Below, piece by piece: positions 34,410 to 43,281 of a stretch of 44,476 nt of DNA. The notes beneath the pieces are model-generated. The model was not told the DNA's origin. It ran no database searches and worked only from the letters and a program-made list of their open reading frames with translations. A program made the position numbers and the translations under genes. How positions within the stretch are numbered: position 1 is the first letter of the stretch; each line of letters starts with the position of its first letter. This DNA comes from an uncultured Caryophanales bacterium. Lineage in GTDB: Bacteria > Bacillota_I > Bacilli_A > RF39 > UBA660. Location: NCBI GenBank assembly GCA_947564265.1, contig CANOBK010000012.1, positions 1 through 44,476 on the forward strand. The letters run 5' to 3'.

Positions 34410-34515
34410 AAAAATGCCTTTCCTAGACATTGATATATATAATGGAATATGGGACTAAAATGTAAAAACCATTAAAAATGAATATTTATTAAAATGATTT
34501 TTATTCTTCTCGGTA

Positions 34516-34524
34516 TGATATAAT
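34516..34524 (+). promoter_or_regulatory. Extended -10 promoter (TGA-TATAAT) for helicase gene
   Basis: TG at 34516-34517 and TATAAT at 34519-34524; the start codon at 34539 is very close, with GAGGAG (34526-34531) between, so the leader would be only about 8 nt. Confidence 0.5.
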
Positions 34525-34538
34525 CGAGGAGTTTTTTT

Positions 34539-36062
34539 ATGGAACAAGATATTTTAAATAATATAGAGGGAGTCTCCCTAGATTTTGAGCAAAGACAAGT
34601 AGTAATGGACCATTCTGATTCTCTTTTGGTAGTTGCCTCTGCTGGAAGTGGGAAAACACTTACCATTATTGGAAAGATTCGTTACTTAATAGAAGTTCAA
34701 AAGATAAGACCAGAAGAGATTTTGTGTCTTTCTTTTACGAATGATACTGTTACGAGTTTAAAAAGAAAATTAAAGGAACATTACAGTTACAATGTCCCTG
34801 TTTTTACCTTTCACAAATTATCTTTAGAAATATTAAAGGAAGATTCCTTTTCAATCGCTCCTTCTGATTACTTATCTTATACAATACATGAATACTTTTT
34901 CGGAGTGATTGAAGCATACCCTAAACTGATTCGATATCTATTACTTTATTTTCATAAAAATCCCTTTTCTTTAAAAAATTATGAAAATTTAAAAAAAGAA
35001 GAAAGATTTGAGGAATTTATTTTAGAACTGGTTTCTACAATTAGTCGAATGAAAGCAGAGAAACTTTCGAAAGAAGAATTATTCCTTTCTAGTAGGTCCT
35101 TTTTGAAAGAGAAATTCTTTCGGAAATTACTCTATCTATTATTAAATGAATACGAAATAGAATTACAATCTCAGGGATTAATTGACTTTGATGACATGAT
35201 CAATCTTGCCTATCAAAAGGTAAAACTTGGAAAAATAAAAAAATATCAATATATTTTAATTGATGAATATCAAGATACCTCTAATATTCGATTTTCATTA
35301 GTTCAGGCGATAAAGGAAAAAACAGAAGCAAAATTAATGGTAGTAGGAGATGATTTTCAGTCAATCTATCGTTTCAGTGGATGTAGGATAGAATTGTTTA
35401 CTAATTTTTCAAATTATTTTAAAGAAGCACGTACTTTGAAATTAGAAAATACTTATCGAAATAGTCAAGAATTAATTGATATCGCAGGAAGTTTTATTCT
35501 AAAAAACAAAAAACAACTGAGGAAAAATTTAAAATCGAAGAAACGATTAGAAAATCCAATTCGAATTATTTGGTATGAGAATGAAAAGGATACATTTCTT
35601 CATTTACTGGAGAAATTGTTTCAAGAAGGAAAAAGAAATATTATGATTCTTGGAAGAAATAATAAAGATATCGATTGGATTCTTTCTAATGAATTTCATT
35701 ATCAAAATGGAACCTTGACTTGGAACTCCCATCCAGAAATGAATTTATACTATAAGACCGCTCATCGTTCAAAGGGATTAGAAGAGGAAATCGTTATCAT
35801 GATTCATTTAGAACATACAAAGAATGGTTTTCCCAATTTACGAAAAGAATCTAAAATACAAAGAAATTTATTTCCTAAAGAAGATACTTACTTATATAGT
35901 GAAGAGAGAAGACTATTCTATGTTGCCTTGACTAGAACGAAAAATGAGGTTTATTTACTCACATCTAAAAAGCGTCCTTCTATTTTTGTTTTAGAACTTA
36001 AAAATATGATAAAGAAGAAAGTGAATAAAAGTAATCATCGAGATCGTTTTAGTGTCAAGTAA
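34539..36062 (+). CDS. Short UvrD/Rep-like superfamily 1 helicase
   Basis: A 507-residue DNA helicase with all main SF1A motifs: Q-motif region LDFEQRQVV, motif I VASAGSGKT, Ia LSFTNDTV, II LIDEYQDTS, III VVGDDFQSIYRFSG, IV LENTYRNSQEL, V TAHRSKGLE and VI FYVALTRTKNEVYLL. UvrD and PcrA are about 720 residues, so the 1B/2B insertions are reduced here. DEYQDTS and HRSKGLE resemble HelD/helicase IV-like proteins. It probably works in repair or recombination; the partner is unknown. It stands between the polysaccharide locus and a metabolic operon, with its own promoter. Confidence 0.9.
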   Translation: MEQDILNNIEGVSLDFEQRQVVMDHSDSLLVVASAGSGKTLTIIGKIRYLIEVQKIRPEEILCLSFTNDTVTSLKRKLKEHYSYNVPVFTFHKLSLEILKEDSFSIAPSDYLSYTIHEYFFGVIEAYPKLIRYLLLYFHKNPFSLKNYENLKKEERFEEFILELVSTISRMKAEKLSKEELFLSSRSFLKEKFFRKLLYLLLNEYEIELQSQGLIDFDDMINLAYQKVKLGKIKKYQYILIDEYQDTSNIRFSLVQAIKEKTEAKLMVVGDDFQSIYRFSGCRIELFTNFSNYFKEARTLKLENTYRNSQELIDIAGSFILKNKKQLRKNLKSKKRLENPIRIIWYENEKDTFLHLLEKLFQEGKRNIMILGRNNKDIDWILSNEFHYQNGTLTWNSHPEMNLYYKTAHRSKGLEEEIVIMIHLEHTKNGFPNLRKESKIQRNLFPKEDTYLYSEERRLFYVALTRTKNEVYLLTSKKRPSIFVLELKNMIKKKVNKSNHRDRFSVK

Positions 36063-36094
36063 GGTTCCTTTTTGATTCCATTTGTTTTCACTCA

Positions 36095-36103
36095 TGTTAT
36101 ACT
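36095..36103 (+). promoter_or_regulatory. Extended -10 promoter (TGT-TATACT) for ucpA-like operon
   Basis: TG at 36095-36096 and TATACT at 36098-36103, 33 bp ahead of the start codon at 36137; AAAGGAG lies at 36124-36130. Confidence 0.55.
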
Positions 36104-36136
36104 ATAGGTGAAGTCATAATATGAAAGGAGATAATT

Positions 36137-36934
36137 ATGGAAAAGTTAGAAGGAAAAGTAGCAATCGTGACAGGTGGTGCGATGGGAAATGGTCTTGGAA
36201 TCGTAAAGGTCTTTTTACGTCATAAAGCTCAGGTGGTAATCTTAGATTATTCAGAGGAGTTAGAAAACACAATCAATAATCTTCAAGAAGAATATTCAAG
36301 CGAAGCGGTTACTGGATATCAAGTAGATATTAGAGAGTCAGAAAAGATAAAATCCATTTGTGATGAGGTTTACAGTAAGTATGGTCATATTGACATTTTA
36401 GTTAACAATGCGGGAGTTGCGAGATTAGAGACATTTGAAAACATGTCAGATGAAATCAGAGATTTCCATTTCGATATCAACATTAAGGGAACTTGGAACG
36501 TTACAAAAGCGGTAGTTCCATACATGAAAAAGAATAATTCTTCATCTATCGTTAATTTATCCAGTGTTACAGGACCAATGGTTGCGGATAGTGGAGAAGT
36601 TGCCTATGCGACAACAAAAGCTGCCTTGATTGGATTTACGAAAGGACTGGCAATGGAATTAGTAGATCAAAAGATTCGTGTAAATGCTATTATGCCTGGT
36701 TATATTCATACGCCAATGGTAGATGGAATTGCGAAAGATACAGATGCCTCGAATCCAGAAAAAGTGATTGAGGGGATTGCTTCAGGAATTCCAATGAAGA
36801 GACTCGGTACGATTGAAGAATTAGGAGAATTAGCAGCATTCCTAGCGAGTGATGAATCCTCTTACATTACAGGACAAGGAATTGTAATTGATGGAGGTTC
36901 TACCTTACCAGAGACAATGAGTGTAGGAGTATAA
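36137..36934 (+). CDS. SDR family oxidoreductase, UcpA-like
   Basis: A 265-residue classical SDR. VTGGAMGNGLGIVK is the cofactor glycine motif, with LDYSEE suggesting an acidic NAD-preferring residue, NNAGVARL, catalytic Ser in NLSSVTGPMVAD and YATTK for Tyr/Lys. The segments FHFDINIKGTWNVTKAVVP, FLASDESSYITGQ and the C-terminal DGGSTLPETMSVGV match E. coli UcpA almost block for block as I remember it. The physiological substrate of UcpA is not settled; it has been linked to furan tolerance. Peptide deformylase follows after 3 bp, so the two are coupled. Confidence 0.9.
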   Translation: MEKLEGKVAIVTGGAMGNGLGIVKVFLRHKAQVVILDYSEELENTINNLQEEYSSEAVTGYQVDIRESEKIKSICDEVYSKYGHIDILVNNAGVARLETFENMSDEIRDFHFDINIKGTWNVTKAVVPYMKKNNSSSIVNLSSVTGPMVADSGEVAYATTKAALIGFTKGLAMELVDQKIRVNAIMPGYIHTPMVDGIAKDTDASNPEKVIEGIASGIPMKRLGTIEELGELAAFLASDESSYITGQGIVIDGGSTLPETMSVGV

Positions 36935-36937
36935 ACG

Positions 36938-37522
36938 ATGAAGGAGAATCCTAACGAAGAAGTAGAAAGAATTACCATTGAAGATAATGAACCGTATTTA
37001 AGACAAAAATCAAAAGAAGTAGATTTGAGGGATAAATCTTATTTGGAGGATATCAAGAAATTAGAATACTTCTGTACTCATAATAGAGTATTTGCGATGG
37101 CAGCTGTTCAAATTGGTATTCCGAAACGAATTATTTATTTAAAAAATACAACCTTAGATGAAAGCAAATATGAGGATCCTGAGTATAACGAAAAAAGAGT
37201 ATTTATTAATCCAGTGATTTTAAGTAGAAAAGGACGTACCAGATACTTAGAAGCATGTGCTAGTTGTCTAGACTATGCTGGAATTGTAGAACGTCCCTAC
37301 ACAATCGAAGTAGAATATTATAAAGAAGATGGAAAAAAAACGAGGGAGGTTCTAGAAGGCTTCATCTCTACGGTATTTTCCCATGAATATGACCATCTAA
37401 ACGGAGTTCTACATATCGATATTGCGAAAGAAACATACCAGATGAGTGCAGATGAACGAAAGAAATACCGGGAGAACCATCCTTACGAAATTCTAAATAA
37501 AACAGAAGAATTTGATTCTTAA
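36938..37522 (+). CDS. def: Peptide deformylase family protein with variant motif 2
   Basis: A 194-residue metalloenzyme that removes formyl groups from nascent N-termini. Motif 1 is FAMAAVQIGIPKRII, close to GLAAxQIG. Motif 2, normally EGCLS, is here EACASCLDYAG with C107 at the metal-ligand position and an extra C110. Motif 3 is HEYDH with H149, E150 and H153. All three metal ligands and the catalytic Glu remain, so activity is plausible, but the Gly and Leu of motif 2 are replaced. It is probably a second, divergent deformylase rather than the housekeeping one. A terminator overlaps the stop. Confidence 0.85.
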   Translation: MKENPNEEVERITIEDNEPYLRQKSKEVDLRDKSYLEDIKKLEYFCTHNRVFAMAAVQIGIPKRIIYLKNTTLDESKYEDPEYNEKRVFINPVILSRKGRTRYLEACASCLDYAGIVERPYTIEVEYYKEDGKKTREVLEGFISTVFSHEYDHLNGVLHIDIAKETYQMSADERKKYRENHPYEILNKTEEFDS

Positions 37523-37550
37523 AAGAAAAAGTAATATTTTTCTTTTTTTT
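37522..37550 (+). terminator. A/T-rich hairpin terminator
   Basis: AAAGAAAAA (37522-37530) pairs with TTTTTCTTT (37537-37545) followed by more T. Only one G-C pair, so efficiency is uncertain. Confidence 0.5.
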
Positions 37551-37568
37551 CTTGGATCATTTATCGGA

Positions 37569-37597
37569 TTGAGTTTTTTTCATAATTATTGTATAAT
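37569..37597 (+). promoter_or_regulatory. Sigma-A promoter of phosphoketolase gene
   Basis: TTGAGT (37569-37574), exactly 17 bp, TATAAT (37592-37597), then AAGGAG (37611-37616) and the ATG at 37623. One of the best promoters in the window, in keeping with a highly expressed metabolic enzyme. Confidence 0.8.
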
Positions 37598-37622
37598 CGA
37601 TTTAGAATAAAAGGAGAGTATC

Positions 37623-40049
37623 ATGAAAGAAGAAAAGGGAATTACCAATAATAAAGAATTAGAACAAATAGATCGTTATTTTAGAACGGTAAATTATTTA
37701 TCGGTTGGACAACTATATTTAAAAGACAATCCATTATTAAAAAGACCTCTGATTCCTAATGATTTAAAGAAAACAATTGTAGGACATTGGGGAACTGCGC
37801 CTGGACAAAATTTTGTCTATACGCATCTAAATCGTGTGATTAAAAAGTATGATTTAGATATGATTTATATTTCTGGTCCTGGTCATGGTGGACAAGCAAT
37901 GGTTTCAAATGTTTACTTAGAAGGAACCTATAGTGAGGTTTACCCACAAATTACAGAAGACAAAGAGGGACTTAGGAAGCTTTTTAAACAATTTAGTTTT
38001 CCAGGAGGTATTTCCTCTCATGTAGCGCCAGAAACACCAGGATCTATTAATGAAGGGGGAGAACTAGGATATAGTTTATCTCATGCATATGGAGCTGTAT
38101 TAGATAATCCAGACTTGATTGCGACTTGTGTTGTAGGAGATGGGGAAGCTGAAACAGGACCTCTCGCTACTTCATGGCATTTAAATAAATTTTTAAATCC
38201 AAGAATGGATGGAGTAGTTCTCCCTGTTCTTCATTTAAATGGGTATAAAATTGCCAATCCTACCGTCTTTTCAAGAATTACCATGGATGAAAAAATTCAA
38301 TTTTTTGAAGGATGTGGTTGGAGACCTTTTGTTGTTTCTGGAGATGATCCAAAAAAACTTCACAAAAAAATGGCAGAAACATTGGATACTGTGATTGAAG
38401 AAATCAAAGAAATTAAAAGAATTGCCAACGAAACACGAATTGATTTCCGTCCAAAATGGCCAATGATTATTTTAGAGACTCCAAAGGGATGGACAGGACC
38501 AAAAGAAGTGGCTGGTAAGATGATTGAAAACAGTTTTCGTTCTCATCAAGTTCCTATTGTTATTGATCAAGAACATCCAGAAAATATTGAGTTACTAGAG
38601 GATTGGTTAAGAAGTTATCATCCAGAGGAATTATTTGATGAAGAGGGAAGAGTAGAGTCAGATATTAAAGAACTCATTCCAAAGAAAGAACTACGAATGG
38701 GTGCAAATCCACATACCAATGGTGGACTATTATTAAAAGAACTTCGTCTTCCTGATTTTAAAGATTATGCAGTTTCTGTTTCTTATCCTGGAGAGACTGT
38801 CGCACAAGATATGATGGAACTTGGAAAATATATTAGAGATGTCATTAGTTATAACGAACAGAATCAAAATTTCCGTATTTTTGGACCAGATGAGGCATTA
38901 TCCAATCGTTTAAACCATGTATTTGAATCAACTTCTAGGCAGTGGAATGTAGAACGTTTGGGAAGTGATGAATATTTAGCGTCAACAGGAAGAGTAATTG
39001 ATTCTTACTTGTCAGAACATTTCTGTCAAGGTGCTTTAGAAGGGTATTTATTAACGGGACGTCATGGATTTATCCACAGTTATGAAGCATTCGCAAGAAT
39101 CATTGATTCGATGGTAAGTCAACATGCAAAATGGTTAAAAGTATCGAAAGAACTCCCATGGAGAAGAGATATTTCTTCATTAAACTATATTTTAACTTCT
39201 CATATTTGGCAACAAGATCATAATGGTTATACGCATCAAGATCCAGGGTTCCTAAATCATATTGCGACCAAGAAAGCGGATATTTCCAGAATGTATTTGC
39301 CACCAGATGCGAACTGTTTACTTTCTTGTTTTGATCACTGTATCAAAAGTAAAAATTATGTAAATGTCATTGTCGCTAGTAAACATCCACGTCCTCAGTG
39401 GCTAACGATGGAACAAGCAGTAAAACATTGTACAGAAGGAATTGGGATTTGGCCATGGGCAAGTAATGATAAAAATCATGAACCAGATATTATTATGGCA
39501 TGTTGTGGAGATACCCCAACGTTAGAAACACTTGCTGCCGTATCGATTCTTAGAAAATGGTTCCCAGAAGTTAAAATTCGTGTGATTAATGTCGTAGATT
39601 TAATGCGTTTACAATCAAATCACGAACACCCTCATGGTCTTTCTGACTACGAATACGATGCATTATTTACGACGGATAAACCAATTATTTTTGCGTTCCA
39701 TGGATATCCATCCTTGATCCATCAACTAGCTTATAAGAGAAATAATAATAATCTTCATGTTCATGGATATCGAGAAGAAGGAACCATTACGACACCATTC
39801 GATATGCGTGTTCAAAACAATCTAGATCGTTTCCATTTAGTGATGGATGCTTTGAAGTATTTACCAGTGTTAGGAAATCGTGGTGGAGCCTTGATGCAGT
39901 GGTGTAAGGATAAATTAGTAGAACATAAGCAATATATTAGAGAACACGGAGAAGACTTAGAAGAAATTAGAAATTGGTCTTGGAAAGAATCTATGAAAGA
40001 TATTGAACACTGGTCTTGGAAAAGAGAAATTGAAAATCCAGAAAATTAA
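37623..40049 (+). CDS. xfp: Xylulose-5-phosphate/fructose-6-phosphate phosphoketolase
   Basis: An 808-residue thiamine-diphosphate enzyme that splits xylulose 5-phosphate (and often fructose 6-phosphate) with phosphate into acetyl phosphate plus an aldose phosphate. Landmarks: [39 protein letters not shown], and the ThDP motif [19 protein letters not shown]. Later come [12 protein letters not shown] and HQDPGF. Length matches the family (about 800-825). It stands alone with a strong promoter and a strong terminator. With PFL it indicates mixed-acid or heterofermentative carbon flow with ATP from acetyl phosphate. Confidence 0.97.
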   Translation: MKEEKGITNNKELEQIDRYFRTVNYLSVGQLYLKDNPLLKRPLIPNDLKKTIVGHWGTAPGQNFVYTHLNRVIKKYDLDMIYISGPGHGGQAMVSNVYLEGTYSEVYPQITEDKEGLRKLFKQFSFPGGISSHVAPETPGSINEGGELGYSLSHAYGAVLDNPDLIATCVVGDGEAETGPLATSWHLNKFLNPRMDGVVLPVLHLNGYKIANPTVFSRITMDEKIQFFEGCGWRPFVVSGDDPKKLHKKMAETLDTVIEEIKEIKRIANETRIDFRPKWPMIILETPKGWTGPKEVAGKMIENSFRSHQVPIVIDQEHPENIELLEDWLRSYHPEELFDEEGRVESDIKELIPKKELRMGANPHTNGGLLLKELRLPDFKDYAVSVSYPGETVAQDMMELGKYIRDVISYNEQNQNFRIFGPDEALSNRLNHVFESTSRQWNVERLGSDEYLASTGRVIDSYLSEHFCQGALEGYLLTGRHGFIHSYEAFARIIDSMVSQHAKWLKVSKELPWRRDISSLNYILTSHIWQQDHNGYTHQDPGFLNHIATKKADISRMYLPPDANCLLSCFDHCIKSKNYVNVIVASKHPRPQWLTMEQAVKHCTEGIGIWPWASNDKNHEPDIIMACCGDTPTLETLAAVSILRKWFPEVKIRVINVVDLMRLQSNHEHPHGLSDYEYDALFTTDKPIIFAFHGYPSLIHQLAYKRNNNNLHVHGYREEGTITTPFDMRVQNNLDRFHLVMDALKYLPVLGNRGGALMQWCKDKLVEHKQYIREHGEDLEEIRNWSWKESMKDIEHWSWKREIENPEN

Positions 40050-40098
40050 AATATGTTTTTTATCTAACTTTTCTTATCTAAGAGGAGATTATAATAAT

Positions 40099-40155
40099 AA
40101 AAGAGCTTACTTATAAGGTGCAGCAAATTTAGAAACCTTATAAAAAGCTCTTTTT
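40099..40155. terminator. Long bidirectional terminator between xfp and cobB
   Basis: AAAAGAGCTT (40099-40108) pairs with AAGCTCTTTT (40145-40154), and inside it TTATAAGGT (40111-40119) pairs with ACCTTATAA (40135-40143). The loop is 15 nt. A- and T-runs flank it, suiting the two convergent genes. Confidence 0.88.
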
Positions 40156-40172
40156 CATTTAAAATATTCTGA

Positions 40173-40892
40173 TTATGGCAATTGTTTCAACACATTCCCT
40201 ATAGAATCATGGATTACCAAAGTAGCCATAGAGTCAAATCCTGTTTCATCACGATTGATGATTACGATGTTTTTTCCACCAAAATAGTGGATAAAACTAC
40301 TGGCAGGGTACACGGTTAAAGAAGTACCTGCGACAATTAATAAATCGGCTTCTCTTAATACTTTAATTGTCTCTTCAATCGTTTCTTCATCGAGAGGTTC
40401 TTGGTATAAAACAACATCTGGTTTAATGATACCACCACAGGAACAAAGAGGAATATCCCCTTCTTTATTAAAAACGATTTCAGGACCATATTTCTTTTTA
40501 CAATCCTGACAGGTGTTTCGGTAGATACTCCCATGAAGTTCCAAAACCTTTTTTGATCCAGCTTTCGTATGAAGTCCATCGATATTTTGTGTAATAATGG
40601 CTTTTAGCTTTCCTTGATCCTCTAACTTTTTTAAATATTGATGACAAATGTTAGGCTGCACATCTAGGCAATTGAGTTTGTCCCTATAAAACTTATAAAA
40701 CTCTTTGGTATGTGTCTCAAAAAAAGTATGACTTAAGATTTCTTCTGGAGGATAATCGTATTTCATATGATAAAGTCCATCCTGACTTCGAAAATCTGGA
40801 ATTCCACTTTCTGTTGATACTCCAGCTCCTCCAAAGAAGACAATCGAATCACTTTTCTCAATTAACTCTTGTAACTTTTCTTGTTTTTTCAT
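40173..40892 (-). CDS. cobB: NAD-dependent protein deacylase, sirtuin
   Basis: A 239-residue Sir2 enzyme that removes acetyl or other acyl groups from lysines using NAD+. GGAGVSTESGIPDFRSQDG binds NAD, TQNIDGLH and LELHGS hold the catalytic His, and four Cys (CQDCKKKY ... CSCGG) bind zinc. VAGTSLTVYPAS and IINRDETGFDSMA complete the cofactor site. Start: minus-strand ATG at 40892 with AAGGA upstream; earlier in-frame starts up to 41000 would add 36 unrelated residues across the divergent promoter region. Acetyl phosphate from phosphoketolase can acetylate proteins, so the neighbourhood with xfp makes physiological sense. Confidence 0.95.
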   Translation of the reverse strand: MKKQEKLQELIEKSDSIVFFGGAGVSTESGIPDFRSQDGLYHMKYDYPPEEILSHTFFETHTKEFYKFYRDKLNCLDVQPNICHQYLKKLEDQGKLKAIITQNIDGLHTKAGSKKVLELHGSIYRNTCQDCKKKYGPEIVFNKEGDIPLCSCGGIIKPDVVLYQEPLDEETIEETIKVLREADLLIVAGTSLTVYPASSFIHYFGGKNIVIINRDETGFDSMATLVIHDSIGNVLKQLP

Positions 40893-40940
40893 AAAATCAC
40901 ATTCCTTGACTATAATTATACAACAAAATAAAGGATTCTG

Positions 40941-40949
40941 TGTTATAAT
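40941..40949 (+). promoter_or_regulatory. Extended -10 promoter (TGT-TATAAT) of the ynbB operon
   Basis: TG at 40941-40942 and TATAAT at 40944-40949, 27 bp before the ATG at 40976. A minus-strand TATAAT (complement of 40915-40920) in the same gap probably serves cobB. Confidence 0.5.
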
Positions 40950-40975
40950 AGTGATACGTTTTATGAGGTGGGAGT

Positions 40976-41530
40976 ATGAGTCAGTTGAAGGAACAAGCAA
41001 AGAAAAAAAATAGATCTAAAAAAGATCAAAAAATCTATGACAAAACCAAAAAATATTTAGAAAAAATAAGTGATGAAGAAATTGATCAAAAGATGAAACA
41101 AATTGACCAGATACTAGATAAAGAAGAAGGAGAAGAAAGATACAGTTATTTATATGATTTACTTTGTGACTACTTAGATTCTGAATTTAGGGAGAAAAAC
41201 ATTTGTGGGTTTCATAATAATCTCTGTAAAAAGAGATGTCATATGATAGAAAAAGGAATTAAAAAATCTACCTATGATAATGGATGTTGCTACAGCTACC
41301 TGCATGGAAGAGATTGCAAAAACTTAAATGCCCCTTATGGTTGTAAAGTAAAAAATTTAGGATGTAAAACATTCACTTGTTCCTATTTAAAAAAGCAAGG
41401 TTATCGCTATACATTAGATAAAATTTATTTATCTAGATACTTTTTTAATCAAAGACAAAAATTCTATATTGAAAATACTTTCTTTGTAGATAAACCTATA
41501 ATTATGGAAGGAATTATGAAAAGAAGATAA
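40976..41530 (+). CDS. Cysteine-rich hypothetical protein
   Basis: A 184-residue protein I do not recognise. The first 60 residues are charged and helical (KKNRSKKDQKIYDKTKKYLE). From residue 60 to 140 there are ten Cys: LLCDYL, NICGFH, NLCKKRCHM, GCCYSY, DCKN, GCKVKNLGCKTFTCSY. The number and spacing suggest zinc or Fe-S binding. The C-terminal 45 residues are basic-aromatic. No signal peptide or membrane helix. GAGGTGGGAG precedes the ATG; the SDR gene follows after 12 bp, so it leads the operon that runs to ynbB. Confidence 0.75.
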   Translation: MSQLKEQAKKKNRSKKDQKIYDKTKKYLEKISDEEIDQKMKQIDQILDKEEGEERYSYLYDLLCDYLDSEFREKNICGFHNNLCKKRCHMIEKGIKKSTYDNGCCYSYLHGRDCKNLNAPYGCKVKNLGCKTFTCSYLKKQGYRYTLDKIYLSRYFFNQRQKFYIENTFFVDKPIIMEGIMKRR

Positions 41531-41542
41531 GGGAGTGAAACA

Positions 41543-42286
41543 ATGGATTTTAAAGGAAAAGTTGTTTGGGTAACGGGAAGTTCTAGAGGAATTGGGGCAT
41601 CGTGTATTGAGAAATTTGCATCATTAGGTGCTAGTGTAGTCATTCACTATCATAAAGAACAAGAAAAAGCAGAAGAGTTACAGAAGAAGATAGAAAAGAA
41701 ATATCAAGCACCTACACTTTTAGTAGGAGGAGATATCTCAAAAGAAGAAGAAGTAATTCAAATGGTAGATGAAATTAAATCATCCTTTGGAAGAATTGAT
41801 ATTTTAGTAAATAATGCAGCTACCTCTATGGATAGTTATATCGAAGAGAAAACAGTAGAAGAGTTTGAACGAGTATTAGGGGTAAATCTTCTTGGAAGTT
41901 TCCTAGTTACGAAATATGTGGCAGAGGATATGATGACAAGGAAATCGGGAAATATTATTTTTGTTTCTTCAACGAATGGAATTGATACCAATAACTCTTG
42001 GTCAATTGATTATGATGCATCAAAGGCAGGTGTGATTTCCATGATGAGAAACGTTGCTCTTCACTATGCACCATTTTTAAGAGTTAATAGTGTAGCACCA
42101 GGATGGACTGACACAGAAAGTGTTTTAGAAATGAATCCAGATACCTACCAAGCGGAAAAAGAAAAATGTTTACTCAATCGATTTGCGAAACCAGAAGAAA
42201 TAGCTTCTGTTATTTGCTTCCTCGCAAGTGAAGAAGCAAGTTATATCAATCAGACAGTAATCCGTGTTGATGGCGGAGTTAAATAA
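41543..42286 (+). CDS. Short-chain dehydrogenase/reductase, paralogue of the 15899 gene
   Basis: A 247-residue classical SDR: VTGSSRGIGAS, LVNNAATSMD (NNA with Ala for the usual Gly), VSSTNGIDT, SIDYDASKAG with Tyr/Lys, VAPGWTDTES and RVDGGVK. It shares the rare SSTNGIDT-x-SIDYDASKA block with the SDR at 15899-16645, although the rest differs. Annotated by similarity as FabG-like; a dedicated fatty-acid role is doubtful since no other fab gene is near. GGGAGTG lies before the ATG. It is in an operon with two unknown genes and ynbB. Confidence 0.88.
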   Translation: MDFKGKVVWVTGSSRGIGASCIEKFASLGASVVIHYHKEQEKAEELQKKIEKKYQAPTLLVGGDISKEEEVIQMVDEIKSSFGRIDILVNNAATSMDSYIEEKTVEEFERVLGVNLLGSFLVTKYVAEDMMTRKSGNIIFVSSTNGIDTNNSWSIDYDASKAGVISMMRNVALHYAPFLRVNSVAPGWTDTESVLEMNPDTYQAEKEKCLLNRFAKPEEIASVICFLASEEASYINQTVIRVDGGVK

Positions 42287-42304
42287 AGGAAAGAAGGCAA
42301 TTAA

Positions 42305-42763
42305 ATGGTAAGAGTTCAAGTAATTCCAAATACGAAAATATTAGATATTGCAGATTATGATACCTATTCTATTTGCTTAGAAGAAGGGGAATTGTTATCT
42401 CTTTTTTGTGAGGATTATGGAGTAGCAGTAGATTTGGCTTATCCTTATCGTGGAGGAGAAAAATGGGCAGAGGAAATTGTAAAAAAGGGTCATATAGTTT
42501 CGATTATGGATTCTTTTGGCATATCAGTTTATGCAGGAACAACAATAGATTCTCATCAAAGAGATTGGTTACTAAATCATAAACAAGAATTTGAAAATCA
42601 ACATTTTAGTGGTACTATTTTTCATAAAAATGGAAGTAAGAAACAATTTGATTCTAAAACATTATCCCTTTCAAATGAGGAAGTAGCTAGTCAGTTTATT
42701 AGGGAAGTAATTCCGGTACAACAAGCTCATCATGTAAAGAAAAAAGGAGTTTTTCCTAGATGA
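42305..42763 (+). CDS. Unknown protein in ynbB operon
   Basis: A 152-residue soluble protein, not recognised. It opens VRVQVIPNTKILDIADYDTY and contains ICLEEGELLSLFCEDYGVAV, VSIMDSFGISVYAGTTIDSH and a His/Lys-rich end QQAHHVKKKGVFPR. The predicted fold is mixed alpha/beta. AGGAAAGAAGG precedes the ATG, and the stop overlaps the next start as ATGA (4 bp), so the two unknown proteins are coupled and may form a complex. Confidence 0.75.
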   Translation: MVRVQVIPNTKILDIADYDTYSICLEEGELLSLFCEDYGVAVDLAYPYRGGEKWAEEIVKKGHIVSIMDSFGISVYAGTTIDSHQRDWLLNHKQEFENQHFSGTIFHKNGSKKQFDSKTLSLSNEEVASQFIREVIPVQQAHHVKKKGVFPR

Positions 42764-43281
42764 GAGAATCAATGATTATCATTGTAAGGGAAGAAACAGA
42801 ATCTATGAAAGATTATATGAAGGTATTAGATTCTGAAATTGATCGACATGGAAAAGGAGTAAAACAGTTTTGTGATATTCATAAAATTCCCTTAACATTT
42901 GAGGATATATCAGTAGAAGAAGGAAATTATAATGGTTATAATTGGTGTAGAGCGATTGCTATTTTAGGATATCTAGCACTTCAGGTGACAGATTCTTATA
43001 CCGTGGTTTATTTACCAGTAACAATTAGTAAACATCAATATCAGTGGATGAGACGACAAAAATCTCTTCTTAGAAGAATTGGGGAAGATTTAAAAGTTTA
43101 CTCCTATCAAGTAGTTGATCATGAATTAGTAGAAGAGAGATTAGTGTTATTAGATGATATGGATCCTGTAAGTATCCTTTTTGAAAAACTAAAAAGTAAG
43201 AAAGAAACTAAGGAGGAAATTTTAGATGTACCAAAAGTTAGGAATTACGGAAGAAATTGTAAATTTAATTCAAAAATGTGA
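42760..43281 (+). CDS. Unknown protein overlapping ynbB by 56 bp
   Basis: A 173-residue soluble protein, not recognised. It has a short strand start (SMIIIVREETESMKDY), GYNWCRAIAILGYLALQV in the middle, YTVVYLPVTISKHQYQWMRR, and a charged end. The start overlaps the previous stop (ATGA). Its last 18 codons run past the ribosome site and start codon of ynbB, an unusually long overlap; the true C-terminus may once have ended earlier, the tail (VPKVRNYGRNCKFNSKM) looking like non-selected sequence. Co-expression with the preceding unknown protein is likely. Confidence 0.72.
   Translation: MRESMIIIVREETESMKDYMKVLDSEIDRHGKGVKQFCDIHKIPLTFEDISVEEGNYNGYNWCRAIAILGYLALQVTDSYTVVYLPVTISKHQYQWMRRQKSLLRRIGEDLKVYSYQVVDHELVEERLVLLDDMDPVSILFEKLKSKKETKEEILDVPKVRNYGRNCKFNSKM

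Noticed and set aside
40713-40894. Plus-strand frame opposite cobB
   Set aside because: It is a shadow of the sirtuin N-terminal coding sequence and has no ribosome site.
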